From positions 1 through 39,190 of the forward strand of contig JADGOS010000004.1 in NCBI GenBank assembly GCA_017882825.1: a stretch of 39,190 bases of DNA, read 5' to 3'. The stretch is from Demequinaceae bacterium (GTDB lineage: Bacteria > Actinomycetota > Actinomycetes > Actinomycetales > Demequinaceae). Both the position numbers and the translations under genes were made by a program. Positions 30,138-39,190 of the stretch are shown here, piece after piece (the first letter of the stretch is position 1; each line of letters begins with the position of its first letter). A model generated the notes under the pieces. It had not been told where the DNA came from, did not search any database, and worked only from the letters and a program-made list of their open reading frames with translations.

Positions 30138-30906
30138 GGAAGTGATGTTCTGGACGCTCGGGCCGGTCATGGTGCTCGCATCGCTCACGCTTCTGTTCGC
30201 GCGGAAGGCCGTTCACGTGGCGATGGGCGTGGTCGTCGTGATGATCGGCCTGGCCGTCATATACGTGGCGCAGGATGCGCCGTTCCTCGGCGTGGTGCAG
30301 ATCGTCGTCTATACGGGCGCGGTCATGATGCTCTTCCTGTTTGTCCTCATGCTCGTCGGCGTGGACCAGCGCGAGAGCCTCCGCGAGACCATTCGCGGTC
30401 AGCGCGTGATCTCGATCCTTGCGGCGGGGGGCCTCGCGGCCTTGCTCATCGGCTTTCTCGGCAAGGTCGTGATCGACCCGGCTCACGTGGGCGGACTGAC
30501 CCAGGCGAACGCCGCGGGGAATCCCCAGGCGATCGCCGGGGTGATGTTCGGGTCCTTCGTGCTCGTGATGGAGGCGCTCGGCGTGCTCCTCACGATCGCG
30601 GCCGTTGGCGCCATCGTTCTCACCTTCGTGCCTCGCATGAGCCCGACGCTCAACCAGCGGACCCGGTCAGACGCGCGGATTCAGGGCGGGCTCGACCCGG
30701 TCAACAAGCCGATGCCGGGCGTCTACGCTCGCCACAACGCGCTCGACACCCCCGCGCTCGACCCGCTCGGCAACCCGCTCGAGGCGTCCATCTCCCGCGT
30801 GCTTCGCGCGAGGAAGCAGGAGCTGGAGGTCCCCGGACTTCCGCAGGCCCCCGAGATTGAGCCGCCCGCGTTCGACGGGAACGAGCGAGAAGGGGGTACG
30901 CCGTGA
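30130..30906 (+). CDS. nuoJ: NADH-quinone oxidoreductase subunit J
   Basis: [31 protein letters not shown], in nuo order. Confidence 0.95.
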   Translation: MREEVMFWTLGPVMVLASLTLLFARKAVHVAMGVVVVMIGLAVIYVAQDAPFLGVVQIVVYTGAVMMLFLFVLMLVGVDQRESLRETIRGQRVISILAAGGLAALLIGFLGKVVIDPAHVGGLTQANAAGNPQAIAGVMFGSFVLVMEALGVLLTIAAVGAIVLTFVPRMSPTLNQRTRSDARIQGGLDPVNKPMPGVYARHNALDTPALDPLGNPLEASISRVLRARKQELEVPGLPQAPEIEPPAFDGNEREGGTP

Positions 30907-31202
30907 ACCCGATGAACTACGTGATTCTCGCGACCGTCCTGTTCTCGGTCGGCGCGACCGCGGTGTTGCTGCGCAGGAACGCCATCATCGCGTTCATGGG
31001 GATCGAACTGATGCTCAACGCATCCAACCTCCTCCTGGTGACCTTCGCGCGGGTGAACGGCGCCATCGCGGGTCAAGTCGACGCGTTCGCGGTGCTGGTG
31101 GTCGCTGCCGCCGAGGTCGTCGTGGGTCTCGCGATCATCATCGCGCTGTCCCGCTCGCGCCAGAACATCTCGCTCGACGAGCCCTCCGAGATGAAGGGCT
31201 AG
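30903..31202 (+). CDS. nuoK: NADH-quinone oxidoreductase subunit K
   Basis: [48 protein letters not shown]. Confidence 0.97.
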   Translation: MNPMNYVILATVLFSVGATAVLLRRNAIIAFMGIELMLNASNLLLVTFARVNGAIAGQVDAFAVLVVAAAEVVVGLAIIIALSRSRQNISLDEPSEMKG

Positions 31203-31204
31203 GA

Positions 31205-33085
31205 ATGCTGCATCTGAGCTGGCTCATCATCGCGGTTCCGCTGGCGAGCGCGGCCGTCATCCTGCTTGCCGGTCGCGCCGCGCGGAAGTGGGGCCATTGG
31301 CTGGCAGTCGCGGCGTCCGCGACGACGGTCATCGTGGGCATCGGCGCGTTCGTCCAAATGCTCGGGCTGGATCGGGGCGACCGGGCCTTCCACGAGACGC
31401 TCTTCCGCTGGATCCCGGGGGGCGAGTTGAGCGTGGACGCGGGCATCCTCGTCGACCCTCTCTCCATGTCCTTCGTGCTCCTCGTTTCCGTGGTCGGCAC
31501 CCTGATCCACGTCTACTCGGTCGCCTACATGGAGCACGACCCGCGCCGCTCGACCTTCTTCGCGTACCTCAACCTCTTCATCGCGGCGATGTTCCTGCTC
31601 GTTCTCGCGGACTCGTACTTGTTGCTCTTCGTGGGTTGGGAGGGCGTGGGCCTCGCCTCGTACCTTCTGATCGGATTCTGGAACCAGAAGAGCGAGTTCG
31701 CCACGGCGGCGAACAAGGCCTTCATCGTCAACCGAATCGGCGACATGGGGCTCATCCTCGCGATGGCGCTCATGTTCGCCCACCTCGGCTCGGTCGACTT
31801 CGCCCACGCGTTCGCCGCGGCCCCCGGCGCCTCAACCGGGGTGCTGACCGCCATCGGGCTCGCGCTCCTTCTTGCCGCTTGCGGAAAGTCGGCCCAGTTC
31901 CCGCTCCAGTCGTGGCTCGGTGACGCCATGGCCGGCCCCACTCCGGTGTCGGCGCTCATCCACGCCGCGACGATGGTGACCGCGGGCGTCTATCTGGTCG
32001 TGCGCTCTGGCCCGATCTTCGCGGGGGCGCCCAATGCGCTCCTGGCCGTCGCGGCGGTCGGCGCGATCACCCTGGTGATGGGCGCCATCATCGGCATGGC
32101 GAAGGATGACATCAAGAAGGCGCTCGCGGCCTCGACGATGTCCCAGATCGGCTACATGATGCTGGCGGCGGGCCTCGGCCCCGTCGGGTATGCGTTCGCG
32201 ATCTTCCACCTGCTGACCCACGGGTTCTTCAAGGCCGGGATGTTCCTTGGCGCGGGCTCCGTGATGCACGGCATGGACGACCAGGTGAACATGCGCCGGT
32301 TCGGCGGCCTCGCGACGCTGATGAAGTTCACCTGGGTGACCTTCGGGCTCGGCTGGCTCGCGATCCTCGGCGTCCCGCCGTTCTCGGGGTTCTGGTCCAA
32401 GGACAAGATCATCGAGGCGGCGTTCATCGGCGACGGCTGGAAGCCCTGGGTCTTCGGGCTGACGGCGATGCTGGGGGCGGGCCTGACCGCCTACTACATG
32501 TCGCGCCTCTTCTTCATGACCTTCTACGGCGGGAAGCGCTGGACAGATGACCAGCATCCTCACGAGTCTCCGCTCATGATGACGGTCCCGATGATGATTC
32601 TCGCCGCGGGATCCGCCGTGCTCGGGCTCGTCCTCGCGCGGGGGAACGCGTTCACCGCCTGGCTGGAGCCCGTCACCGGCACCGTCGCGCACGGCGAGCC
32701 GGTACTCGCGGTGCCGCTGATCATGACGCTCACGCTCATCCTGGTTGCCCTGGGGGTCGCGGCCGCCTACTTCCAGTACGTCTCGAGGCCCGTGCCCATC
32801 ACGGAGCCGCGCGCGTCCGTGCTCACCCTCGCGGCGCGCCGCGATCTCTTCCAGGACACGGTCAACGGGGCGCTGGTGCAATGGCCTGGCGAGGTGCTGA
32901 CGCGCATCGCGGTCTACGCCGACGCTGCGGCGATCGACGGCGCGGTCAACAAGACCGCATCGGGAACCGCCGGGCTTGGAGAAGTGGTGCGCAAGCTCCA
33001 AACGGGCAAGGTGCGCTCCTACGCGGCGACGATGCTCGTGGGCGTCGTCATCCTGCTCGCCATCGTCGTGAAGGGTGGGCGCTAG
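31205..33085 (+). CDS. nuoL: NADH-quinone oxidoreductase subunit L
   Basis: VGWEGVGLASYLLIGFWNQK, KSAQFPLQSWLGDAMAGPTPVSALIHAATMVTAGVYLV, KKALAASTMSQIGYMMLAAG; ATG at 31205. Confidence 0.97.
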   Translation: MLHLSWLIIAVPLASAAVILLAGRAARKWGHWLAVAASATTVIVGIGAFVQMLGLDRGDRAFHETLFRWIPGGELSVDAGILVDPLSMSFVLLVSVVGTLIHVYSVAYMEHDPRRSTFFAYLNLFIAAMFLLVLADSYLLLFVGWEGVGLASYLLIGFWNQKSEFATAANKAFIVNRIGDMGLILAMALMFAHLGSVDFAHAFAAAPGASTGVLTAIGLALLLAACGKSAQFPLQSWLGDAMAGPTPVSALIHAATMVTAGVYLVVRSGPIFAGAPNALLAVAAVGAITLVMGAIIGMAKDDIKKALAASTMSQIGYMMLAAGLGPVGYAFAIFHLLTHGFFKAGMFLGAGSVMHGMDDQVNMRRFGGLATLMKFTWVTFGLGWLAILGVPPFSGFWSKDKIIEAAFIGDGWKPWVFGLTAMLGAGLTAYYMSRLFFMTFYGGKRWTDDQHPHESPLMMTVPMMILAAGSAVLGLVLARGNAFTAWLEPVTGTVAHGEPVLAVPLIMTLTLILVALGVAAAYFQYVSRPVPITEPRASVLTLAARRDLFQDTVNGALVQWPGEVLTRIAVYADAAAIDGAVNKTASGTAGLGEVVRKLQTGKVRSYAATMLVGVVILLAIVVKGGR

Positions 33086-34591
33086 ATGTTCCCGTTCCTG
33101 ACGGTGCTGATCGTCCTTCCCGCGGTCGCGGCGATCGTGTTGCGCGCGCTGCCCGCGTCCGCGCGTCACGCCTCGCGGCCGATCGCCCTCGGCTCGGCGA
33201 TCGCCGAGCTTGCGCTCGCCGTAGTCATGGCCGTGCGGTTCGTTCCCTCGGCGGCGGGCGATCACCAGTTCGCGCAGGTTCACTCCTGGATTCCCCAGAT
33301 CGGGGCGAGCTGGGCGGTCGGCGTCGATGGCATGGGCCTCCTGCTGATCCTGCTCGCGGTCTTGTTGACGCCCCTCGTCATCCTCGCGGGATGGAAGGAC
33401 GACGACGATGCCGATCGCCAGATGAAGTACCTCGGGCTCATCCTCGCCCTCGAGTCGTTCATGGTGCTGATCTTCGCGGCCCGCGACGTCTTCCTGTTCT
33501 ACGTGGCCTTCGAGGCGATGCTCATCCCGCTGTACTTCCTCATCGGCCTCTTTGGCGGGGAGCAACGTCGCTACGCGGCGGTCAAGTTCCTGGTCTTCTC
33601 CCTCGTCGGCGGCCTCGTGATGCTCGCCGGGGTCATCGCCCTGTACGGCGCGGGCCCGGGCGGGAGCCAGGGCTTCCTCACCGACAACCTCAAGGGCCTG
33701 AGCATGAGCACGACGACGGAGAGACTGATCTTCGTCGCGTTCTTCTTCGCCTTCGCGATCAAGGCGCCCATGGTGCCCCTCCACACCTGGCTTCCGACGG
33801 TCGCCCAGACCGCCCGTCCGGGGACGACGACCCTGCTGGTCGCCGTCCTCGACAAGGTCGGCACCTTCGGGATGATCTCGCTTTGCCTGCCGCTCTTCCC
33901 CAACGCGTCGCGGTGGGCGGCCCCCGTCATCATCTCCTTCGCGGTCGCCTCCGTCATCTACGGCGCCGTGCTCGCGATCGGGCAGAAGGACATGCTCCGG
34001 CTCGTCGCCTACACGTCCGTCTCGCACTTCGGGGTCATGGTGCTCGGGATCTTCGCCTTCCGCCAGACCGCGCTCGAGGGTTCGGCGTTCTACATGCTGA
34101 ACCACGGCCTCTCGACCGGGGCCCTGTTCCTGGTGGTGGGCTTCCTGATCAAGCGCCGGGGCTCCGCCCAGATCGCCGACTTCGGTGGCCTGCAGCGGGT
34201 GGTGCCGGTGCTCGCGGGGACCTTCCTCATCATCGGGCTCTCCGCGCTCGCCCTGCCGGGCCTCTCGCCCTTCGTGTCCGAGATCATGGTGCTCGTGGGT
34301 GCCTACCCTGCGGCGCGGGCGGCCGTCATCGTCGCCATCGTCGGCGTGGTCCTTGCCGCGCTCTACATCCTGCTCGCGTACCAAAAGATCTTCACCGGGC
34401 CCGTGCGCAAGGGCCTCGAGAAGACGCCCGACCTGTCGTTGCGCGAGAAGCTCGTCACCGGCCCCCTTATCGTCGCGATGGTCGTGCTCGGCTTCGTCCC
34501 GGGCGTCGCGCTGACCGTGCTGCGGGATCCCGCGGCGGCCGCCATCACCACCACCGTTCCGGCTAATACTGCTGCGGAGGTCTCCCAGTGA
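33086..34591 (+). CDS. nuoM: NADH-quinone oxidoreductase subunit M
   Basis: FYVAFEAMLIPLYFLIGLFGGEQRRYAAVKFLVFSLVG, KAPMVPLHTWLPTVAQTARPG, LPGLSPFVSEIMVLVGAY. Confidence 0.97.
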   Translation: MFPFLTVLIVLPAVAAIVLRALPASARHASRPIALGSAIAELALAVVMAVRFVPSAAGDHQFAQVHSWIPQIGASWAVGVDGMGLLLILLAVLLTPLVILAGWKDDDDADRQMKYLGLILALESFMVLIFAARDVFLFYVAFEAMLIPLYFLIGLFGGEQRRYAAVKFLVFSLVGGLVMLAGVIALYGAGPGGSQGFLTDNLKGLSMSTTTERLIFVAFFFAFAIKAPMVPLHTWLPTVAQTARPGTTTLLVAVLDKVGTFGMISLCLPLFPNASRWAAPVIISFAVASVIYGAVLAIGQKDMLRLVAYTSVSHFGVMVLGIFAFRQTALEGSAFYMLNHGLSTGALFLVVGFLIKRRGSAQIADFGGLQRVVPVLAGTFLIIGLSALALPGLSPFVSEIMVLVGAYPAARAAVIVAIVGVVLAALYILLAYQKIFTGPVRKGLEKTPDLSLREKLVTGPLIVAMVVLGFVPGVALTVLRDPAAAAITTTVPANTAAEVSQ

Positions 34592-36153
34592 GCGTCCCGA
34601 GTCCCGTCATCCTGTGGGGGCCGCTCGTCCCGGTCCTGATCGTCGTGGGCGCGGCCATGGTCGGCATCCTGGTGGAGGCGTTCATTCGACAGTCCGCCAT
34701 GCGACGGCTCGTGCAGACCGTCCTCGCCCTCGCCGCAACGGGTGCCGCCATGATCGTGGCCTTTCTTCAGTGGGCCGTCCTCAAGGGCGATGGGGCAAGG
34801 ATCGCCGGCAACTACCTGGTGTCGGATCGCCAGTCCCTCGCGTGGCAGGCGATCCTCGCGCTGTTCGCGCTCATGGGGATGCTTCTGTTCTCCTCGCGCA
34901 CGCAGGGCGAGGATGCCTTCACGCCGCTGGCGAGCGTGGCCCCCGGTTCCACCGAAGAGGCGCTCGCGGCTAAGCGCGGATTCGCGCAGACCGAGATCTT
35001 CCCCCTCGGCCTTTTTGCGGCCGCAGGGATGATGCTCTTCACCATGGTCTCGGACACGATCGTCCTGTTCGTCGTGCTGGAGATCCTGTCGCTCCCGCTC
35101 TACCTCCTGGTCGGCCTCGCGCGCCGGCGTCGCCTGATGTCCCAGGAGGCGGCGCTCAAGTACTTCCTCATGGGGGCCTTCGCGTCGGCGATCTACCTCT
35201 TCGGCGCGTCCCTCGTCTTCGGCTACTCCGCCGCGACGTCGTATGCGGGAATCGCGGCGAGCATCGCGGCGGGGTTGGATCGGCAGCCTATGCTCCTCGC
35301 GGGCGTCGCGCTCATGCTCGTGGGCCTCCTCTTCAAGCTCGGCGCCGTGCCGTTCCACGCGTGGACGCCCGACGTCTACCAGGGCGCGCCAACGCCGGTC
35401 ACTGCGTTCATGGCCGCGGCGACCAAGGCGGCGGCCGCCGCGGCGCTCGCCCGCCTTCTGTACCTCGCGCTCTTCGGGTTGGCGTGGGAGATCGCTCCGG
35501 TGCTGTGGACCGTCGCGATCGCCACCATGCTGTTGGGGACCGTCGTCGCGATCGTGCAGACGGACGTGAAGCGGATGCTCGCGTACTCGTCGATCGCCCA
35601 CGCGGGCTTCCTCCTCGTGGCGCTGACCTCGTTCCGCGGCGACGCGCTCGCCGCGGTGCCGTTCTACATGCTGGCGTACGGCCTGGCGACGCTCGGCGCG
35701 TTCGCCGTGGTGAGTCAGGTCAGGGAGCGCACGCCGGACGGAGCGCTCGGGGCAGAGGCCACGAGGCTCGGCCAGTGGGCCGGGCTCGGGCGCCGCGCGC
35801 CCTGGCTCGCTGCGGCCATGGCGCTGTTCCTCCTGTCGTTCGCGGGCATCCCGCTCACCGCAGGCTTCATCGGGAAGTTCGTGGCGTTCAGGGCCGCGAT
35901 CGACGCGGGGGCCTGGCCGCTCGTGCTCGTCGCCGTGCTCGCCTCGGCGGCCGCGGCTTTCTTCTACGTACGCCTCATCGTGCTGATGTTCCTCACCCCG
36001 GCGCCGCCCGAGTTCGACGAATCCGTCGAGGTCACCAACGCGACTGGCCCGTGGCTCGTCATGCTCGTCGCGGCCGCGGGGACCATCCTTCTTGGGGTCC
36101 TTCCGTCTCCCGTCCTTGAACTGGCGCACCAGGCCGCGATCCTGGTTCCGTGA
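34588..36153 (+). CDS. nuoN: NADH-quinone oxidoreductase subunit N
   Basis: EILSLPLYLLVGLARRRRLMSQEAALKYFLMGAFASAIYLFG, FKLGAVPFHAWTPDVYQGAPTPVTAFMAAATKAAA, VKRMLAYSSIAHAGFLLVAL. Confidence 0.97.
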   Translation: MSVPSPVILWGPLVPVLIVVGAAMVGILVEAFIRQSAMRRLVQTVLALAATGAAMIVAFLQWAVLKGDGARIAGNYLVSDRQSLAWQAILALFALMGMLLFSSRTQGEDAFTPLASVAPGSTEEALAAKRGFAQTEIFPLGLFAAAGMMLFTMVSDTIVLFVVLEILSLPLYLLVGLARRRRLMSQEAALKYFLMGAFASAIYLFGASLVFGYSAATSYAGIAASIAAGLDRQPMLLAGVALMLVGLLFKLGAVPFHAWTPDVYQGAPTPVTAFMAAATKAAAAAALARLLYLALFGLAWEIAPVLWTVAIATMLLGTVVAIVQTDVKRMLAYSSIAHAGFLLVALTSFRGDALAAVPFYMLAYGLATLGAFAVVSQVRERTPDGALGAEATRLGQWAGLGRRAPWLAAAMALFLLSFAGIPLTAGFIGKFVAFRAAIDAGAWPLVLVAVLASAAAAFFYVRLIVLMFLTPAPPEFDESVEVTNATGPWLVMLVAAAGTILLGVLPSPVLELAHQAAILVP

Positions 36154-37142
36154 GCACCCATTTCGCCATCGGCGACCTCGAGGCGGTCATTGCGCCGCGC
36201 CTCAAAGTGGTCGAGGAGCGGCTCCGCGACGCGGTCGCCCAGTCCGATGCGCTCGCCCAGGCCACGAGTAGGCACCTCGTCGACGCCGGGGGCAAGCGCC
36301 TTCGGCCCATGCTGACGCTGCTGACGGCGCAACTCGGGGATGGCGCCCGGCCCGAGGTTGTGGACGCGGCCGTGGTTGTGGAACTGACCCACCTGGGGAC
36401 GCTCTATCACGACGACGTCATGGACTCCGCGCCGACCAGGCGCGGGGCGCCGTCCGCTCACCAGGTCTGGGGCAACTCCGTCGCCATCCTGACGGGCGAT
36501 CTACTGTTTGCGCGCGCCTCGCGCGTGGTGGCCGGGCTTGGTCCCGAGGCCGTGAGAATCCAGGCCGAGACGTTCGAGCGGCTGTGCCTCGGGCAACTCC
36601 ATGAGACGGTCGGGCCGGAGCCAGGCGCCGACCCCATCGCGCACTACCTCCAGGTCCTCGCCGACAAGACCGGCTCCCTCATCGGCGCGTCCGCGCGGCT
36701 CGGGGCGATGTTCGCGGGGTGCGAACGCCGAATCGTTGACCAGGTCACCGAGTACGGCGAACTCGCAGGAGTTGCCTTCCAACTCGCCGACGACGTGATC
36801 GACCTTCGCTCGGACTCGAAGACGACCGGAAAGACGCCCGGCACGGACCTGCGCGAGGGCGTAGCGACTATGCCCGTCCTTGCGCTTCGGGCCCGGGTGG
36901 CCGCGGGGGCGGATGCCTCGGACGCCGCACTGCTCGATCGCATCACGGGGGACCTCGCGGATGACGCGGCGCTCGCTGACGTCATCGCGGAACTTGCCGC
37001 GCACTCGGTGGTTGACGAGACGGCCGCCCTTGCCCGGCACTGGAGTCGCGAGGCCAAAGGGGCCATCGCCCCACTCCCCGAAGGCCCCGTCAAGGACGCG
37101 CTCCTGTCGTTCGCCGACGCCCTGGTAGCGCGGGCGTCATGA
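36150..37142 (+). CDS. Trans-polyprenyl diphosphate synthase (likely menaquinone side chain)
   Basis: GGKRLRPMLTLL, THLGTLYHDDVMDSAPTRRGAPSAHQVWGN (first Asp-rich motif), AFQLADDVIDLRSDSKTTGKTPGTDLREGVATMPVL (second Asp-rich motif); GTG overlaps the nuoN stop. Confidence 0.95.
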   Translation: MSTHFAIGDLEAVIAPRLKVVEERLRDAVAQSDALAQATSRHLVDAGGKRLRPMLTLLTAQLGDGARPEVVDAAVVVELTHLGTLYHDDVMDSAPTRRGAPSAHQVWGNSVAILTGDLLFARASRVVAGLGPEAVRIQAETFERLCLGQLHETVGPEPGADPIAHYLQVLADKTGSLIGASARLGAMFAGCERRIVDQVTEYGELAGVAFQLADDVIDLRSDSKTTGKTPGTDLREGVATMPVLALRARVAAGADASDAALLDRITGDLADDAALADVIAELAAHSVVDETAALARHWSREAKGAIAPLPEGPVKDALLSFADALVARAS

Positions 37143-37798
37143 AGAGTTTCCGTCGGCTCCCGCAACACATCGGCATCATTCCGGACGGAAACCGGAGGTG
37201 GGCTCAGCACAAGGGAATGAACAAGCAGGACGGGTACGAGTCCGGCCTTCGGCCAGGACTCGAGGTGTACGAACTGTGTTTGGAACTCGGGATAAAGGAA
37301 CTGACCTTCTACGGGTTCACGGTAGACAACACCAAGCGCCCCTCCGCGCAGATCCGAGCCTTTCGCAAGGCGTGTGTCGACGCCGTTGAATACCTGGCGA
37401 GCAAGGATGCGGACTTGCTGGTCGTCGGGAACACTCAGTCGCCATTCTTTCCCAAGGCACTGCTGCCGTACACGGAGAGAACGAGATGCGGGAGTGGTCG
37501 CATCAAGGTCAACTTCCTGGCCAACTATGGCTGGAACTGGGACCTCAACTACGCGGCCAGGAACGGGACGATAGGTTCAAGTGGCAACGTCGTTGACGGC
37601 ATAGCGTCTTCGGACATCTCACGGATCGACTTGATCATCCGCTGGGGCGGCGGGCGGAGGCTGAGCGGGTTCTTGCCGATCCAGTCGGTCTATGCGGACT
37701 TCTACGTGGTCGATGAGATGTGGCCCGACTACTGCAGTGCGCAATTTCATAAGGCTTTGGAGTGGTACCAAGACCAGGACATCACGCTGGGTGGCTAA
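37139..37798 (+). CDS. Atypical cis-prenyltransferase (UppS-family-like) protein, 219 aa
   Basis: HIGIIPDGNRRWAQHKG, ELTFYGFTVDNTKRP, VNFLANYGWNWD, IDLIIRWGGGRRLSGFLPIQSVYADFYVVDEMWPDY align to UppS motifs but with several key substitutions; ATGA overlap with the upstream synthase. Confidence 0.85.
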   Translation: MKSFRRLPQHIGIIPDGNRRWAQHKGMNKQDGYESGLRPGLEVYELCLELGIKELTFYGFTVDNTKRPSAQIRAFRKACVDAVEYLASKDADLLVVGNTQSPFFPKALLPYTERTRCGSGRIKVNFLANYGWNWDLNYAARNGTIGSSGNVVDGIASSDISRIDLIIRWGGGRRLSGFLPIQSVYADFYVVDEMWPDYCSAQFHKALEWYQDQDITLGG

Positions 37799-37936
37799 CC
37801 TCGCGCATCTGGGGCGACCCGGAAGCGTGAGTGGGCCACCGCCGGGCGCTAGCCTGATGGCCGTTGTGCGGTAGCGTCGTGGCAGAGTGGGCCCCCGTCG
37901 GTGCGGCCCCTCACGAGCGAACAAGGAGCTTGGCGC

Positions 37937-38515
37937 GTGGCGAATCGTGAACGGAAGTCCCTCGTCGTCTTGGGCAAGCGCCCGCGGCTCGACATCACCT
38001 ACGAGGTCCTGCTCGTCCTGGTGGCGATCGGCGGCACGGCGTGGATCATTGCAGGGATCGACGGCGCCCCGGCGCTGGCGTCGGGTCTCGACGCGGGCGG
38101 CAACGCGGTCCTCAAGGGGATCATCTGCGCGGCGGTGGTGCTATTCGCGGCGTTCCTTCTTGCGCAGACCTTCCTGCTGAACGGGCACTTCGGGCTCGTC
38201 TACGGCCTCGTCCGGGACGGCTCGGTCTACCTCGCCGCGCCGGAGGGCCTCGTGGGTTCCCGCAAGAAGCGTCTCCTGTGCGACGGCTCCGTCACGATGG
38301 CCGTCCGGACGGACTCCACCACCCGCGGCTCCTCCTCCACGCGCTCCACCCGCTTCCGTTTCGAGTCCGGCGGCGGGCTCCTCGTGGTTCAAGCGGGGGC
38401 GCCCGTCGGCGAGCCGGGCGAGGCCGAGGCCGCGATCCGCGCTTGGCTTGAAGCCCACGCGATCTCCGTCACCGAGGTGCCATACCCCGCGCGCGGTCCG
38501 GCCACCGCCGCCTGA
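37937..38515 (+). CDS. Hypothetical membrane protein, two predicted TM helices
   Basis: GTG at 37937 with AAGGAGC upstream; hydrophobic VLLVLVAIGGTAWIIAGI and GIICAAVVLFAAFLLAQTFLL; hydrophilic C-terminal domain. Confidence 0.7.
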   Translation: MANRERKSLVVLGKRPRLDITYEVLLVLVAIGGTAWIIAGIDGAPALASGLDAGGNAVLKGIICAAVVLFAAFLLAQTFLLNGHFGLVYGLVRDGSVYLAAPEGLVGSRKKRLLCDGSVTMAVRTDSTTRGSSSTRSTRFRFESGGGLLVVQAGAPVGEPGEAEAAIRAWLEAHAISVTEVPYPARGPATAA

Positions 38516-38626
38516 CGCCGGGCGTTTCGCCGAACTCTTCAGCGTCCGGCTCCCGCAAGCCCCACCGACCCCCAACCAAATCCCCGCGGGCCCCGTTTAC
38601 TGGGTGGTGAGAGATGGGGGAATCGG

Positions 38627-39166
38627 ATGTCGTGGCAGCCGCTGGTGGAGGACCTGATCGCCCAACGGGGCGCGCGCCTGTTGGCCTACGCGGAGATGCT
38701 GTCGGCGCGGAAATCGGACGCCGAGGACCTCTTTCAGGATGCGCTCGTCAAGTGCTTCTCCCGCCGCAGGTCCATCGAGACCGTCGGCGATGCCGAGGGC
38801 TACGCTCGCCGCGCGATGCAGACGATCGTCATCGACCGCGCCAGGGCGCGGGGCGTCCGGCAGCGCGCGGCCGACAAGGCCTTCGCTCGCGAACCCGCGG
38901 CGTCGGACGTTGACGCGGAGTTTGACCTCCACCGCGCGCTCCGCGCGCTCTCTCCCCGCGAGCGCGTGTGCGTGGTCATGAAGTACTTCGACGACATGAC
39001 TATCGCCCAGATCGCCGGAGACCTGGGCCTCGCCGACGGCACGGTCAAGCGGTACCTGTCCGACGCGACCAAGGCTCTGGCGATTCACTACGGCGCCGCC
39101 GTCGAGTTCGGCGACCGCCCCGAACGCATCGATGTGGTCTCAGCAAAGAGGAGGAACGGACGATGA
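38627..39166 (+). CDS. ECF-type RNA polymerase sigma factor (sigma-70 family)
   Basis: SDAEDLFQDALVKCF (region 2), LRALSPRERVCVVMKYFDDMTIAQIAGDLGLADGTVKRYLSDATKAL (region 4). Confidence 0.93.
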   Translation: MSWQPLVEDLIAQRGARLLAYAEMLSARKSDAEDLFQDALVKCFSRRRSIETVGDAEGYARRAMQTIVIDRARARGVRQRAADKAFAREPAASDVDAEFDLHRALRALSPRERVCVVMKYFDDMTIAQIAGDLGLADGTVKRYLSDATKALAIHYGAAVEFGDRPERIDVVSAKRRNGR

Positions 39167-39190
39167 ACGGATTCGACGAGGTGGTGCGCG
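39163..39190 (+). CDS. Start of next ORF, truncated; candidate anti-sigma partner
   Basis: ATGA overlap with the sigma factor stop; visible residues MNGFDEVVR only. Confidence 0.4.

Noticed and set aside
31832-34384. 850-aa minus-strand ORF opposite nuoL/nuoM
   Set aside because: His/Asp/Glu/Arg-rich, low-complexity composition typical of antisense frames of high-GC membrane protein genes; no recognisable domain.
34363-36129. 588-aa minus-strand ORF opposite nuoN
   Set aside because: Same antisense high-GC artefact; nuoN on the plus strand has clear motifs.
37850-37876. TAGCCT followed 1 nt later by the five-codon ORF ATG GCC GTT GTG CGG TAG
   Set aside because: Spacing does not fit the leaderless 6-7 nt rule and the ORF is too short to support.

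Overview
The window is a high-GC actinobacterial chromosome segment, probably Micrococcales-like (inferred from gene content and cellobiose phosphorylase similarity). It begins with the dcd N-terminus (minus strand), a lipoprotein and a lone GH94 cellobiose phosphorylase with a CebR/CelR-type operator. Next come a DUF4349 lipoprotein, a BldC/excisionase-like HTH protein, a 32-aa bS22-like ribosomal protein absent from the ORF track, a HAD phosphatase, a histidine phosphatase and a GT4 glycosyltransferase. A dispersed menaquinone locus follows (menA, menE, menB, menC, menD, menF), interleaved with DUF4229, DUF3048 and two mutually similar membrane-anchored proteins of unknown function. A geranylgeranyl-reductase-family gene then leads a nearly gapless array: complete nuoA-N, a trans-polyprenyl diphosphate synthase and an unusual short cis-prenyltransferase-like protein. 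The window ends with a membrane protein and an ECF-type sigma factor. Main observations: (1) NuoG keeps the exact spacing of the N7 [4Fe-4S] motif (C-x2-C-x3-C-x27-C), but all four cysteines are replaced (A, D, S, T). (2) The cis-prenyltransferase-like protein is shortened, departs from canonical UppS at several motif residues including the C-terminal RxG, and lies in locally lower-GC DNA. (3) At least ten genes have an NANNNT -10 hexamer (mostly TANNNT) exactly 6-7 nt before a plausible start codon, the signature of leaderless transcription. (4) Two paralogous envelope proteins of unknown function bracket menC-menD. All homology calls are from recognition; no searches were run.
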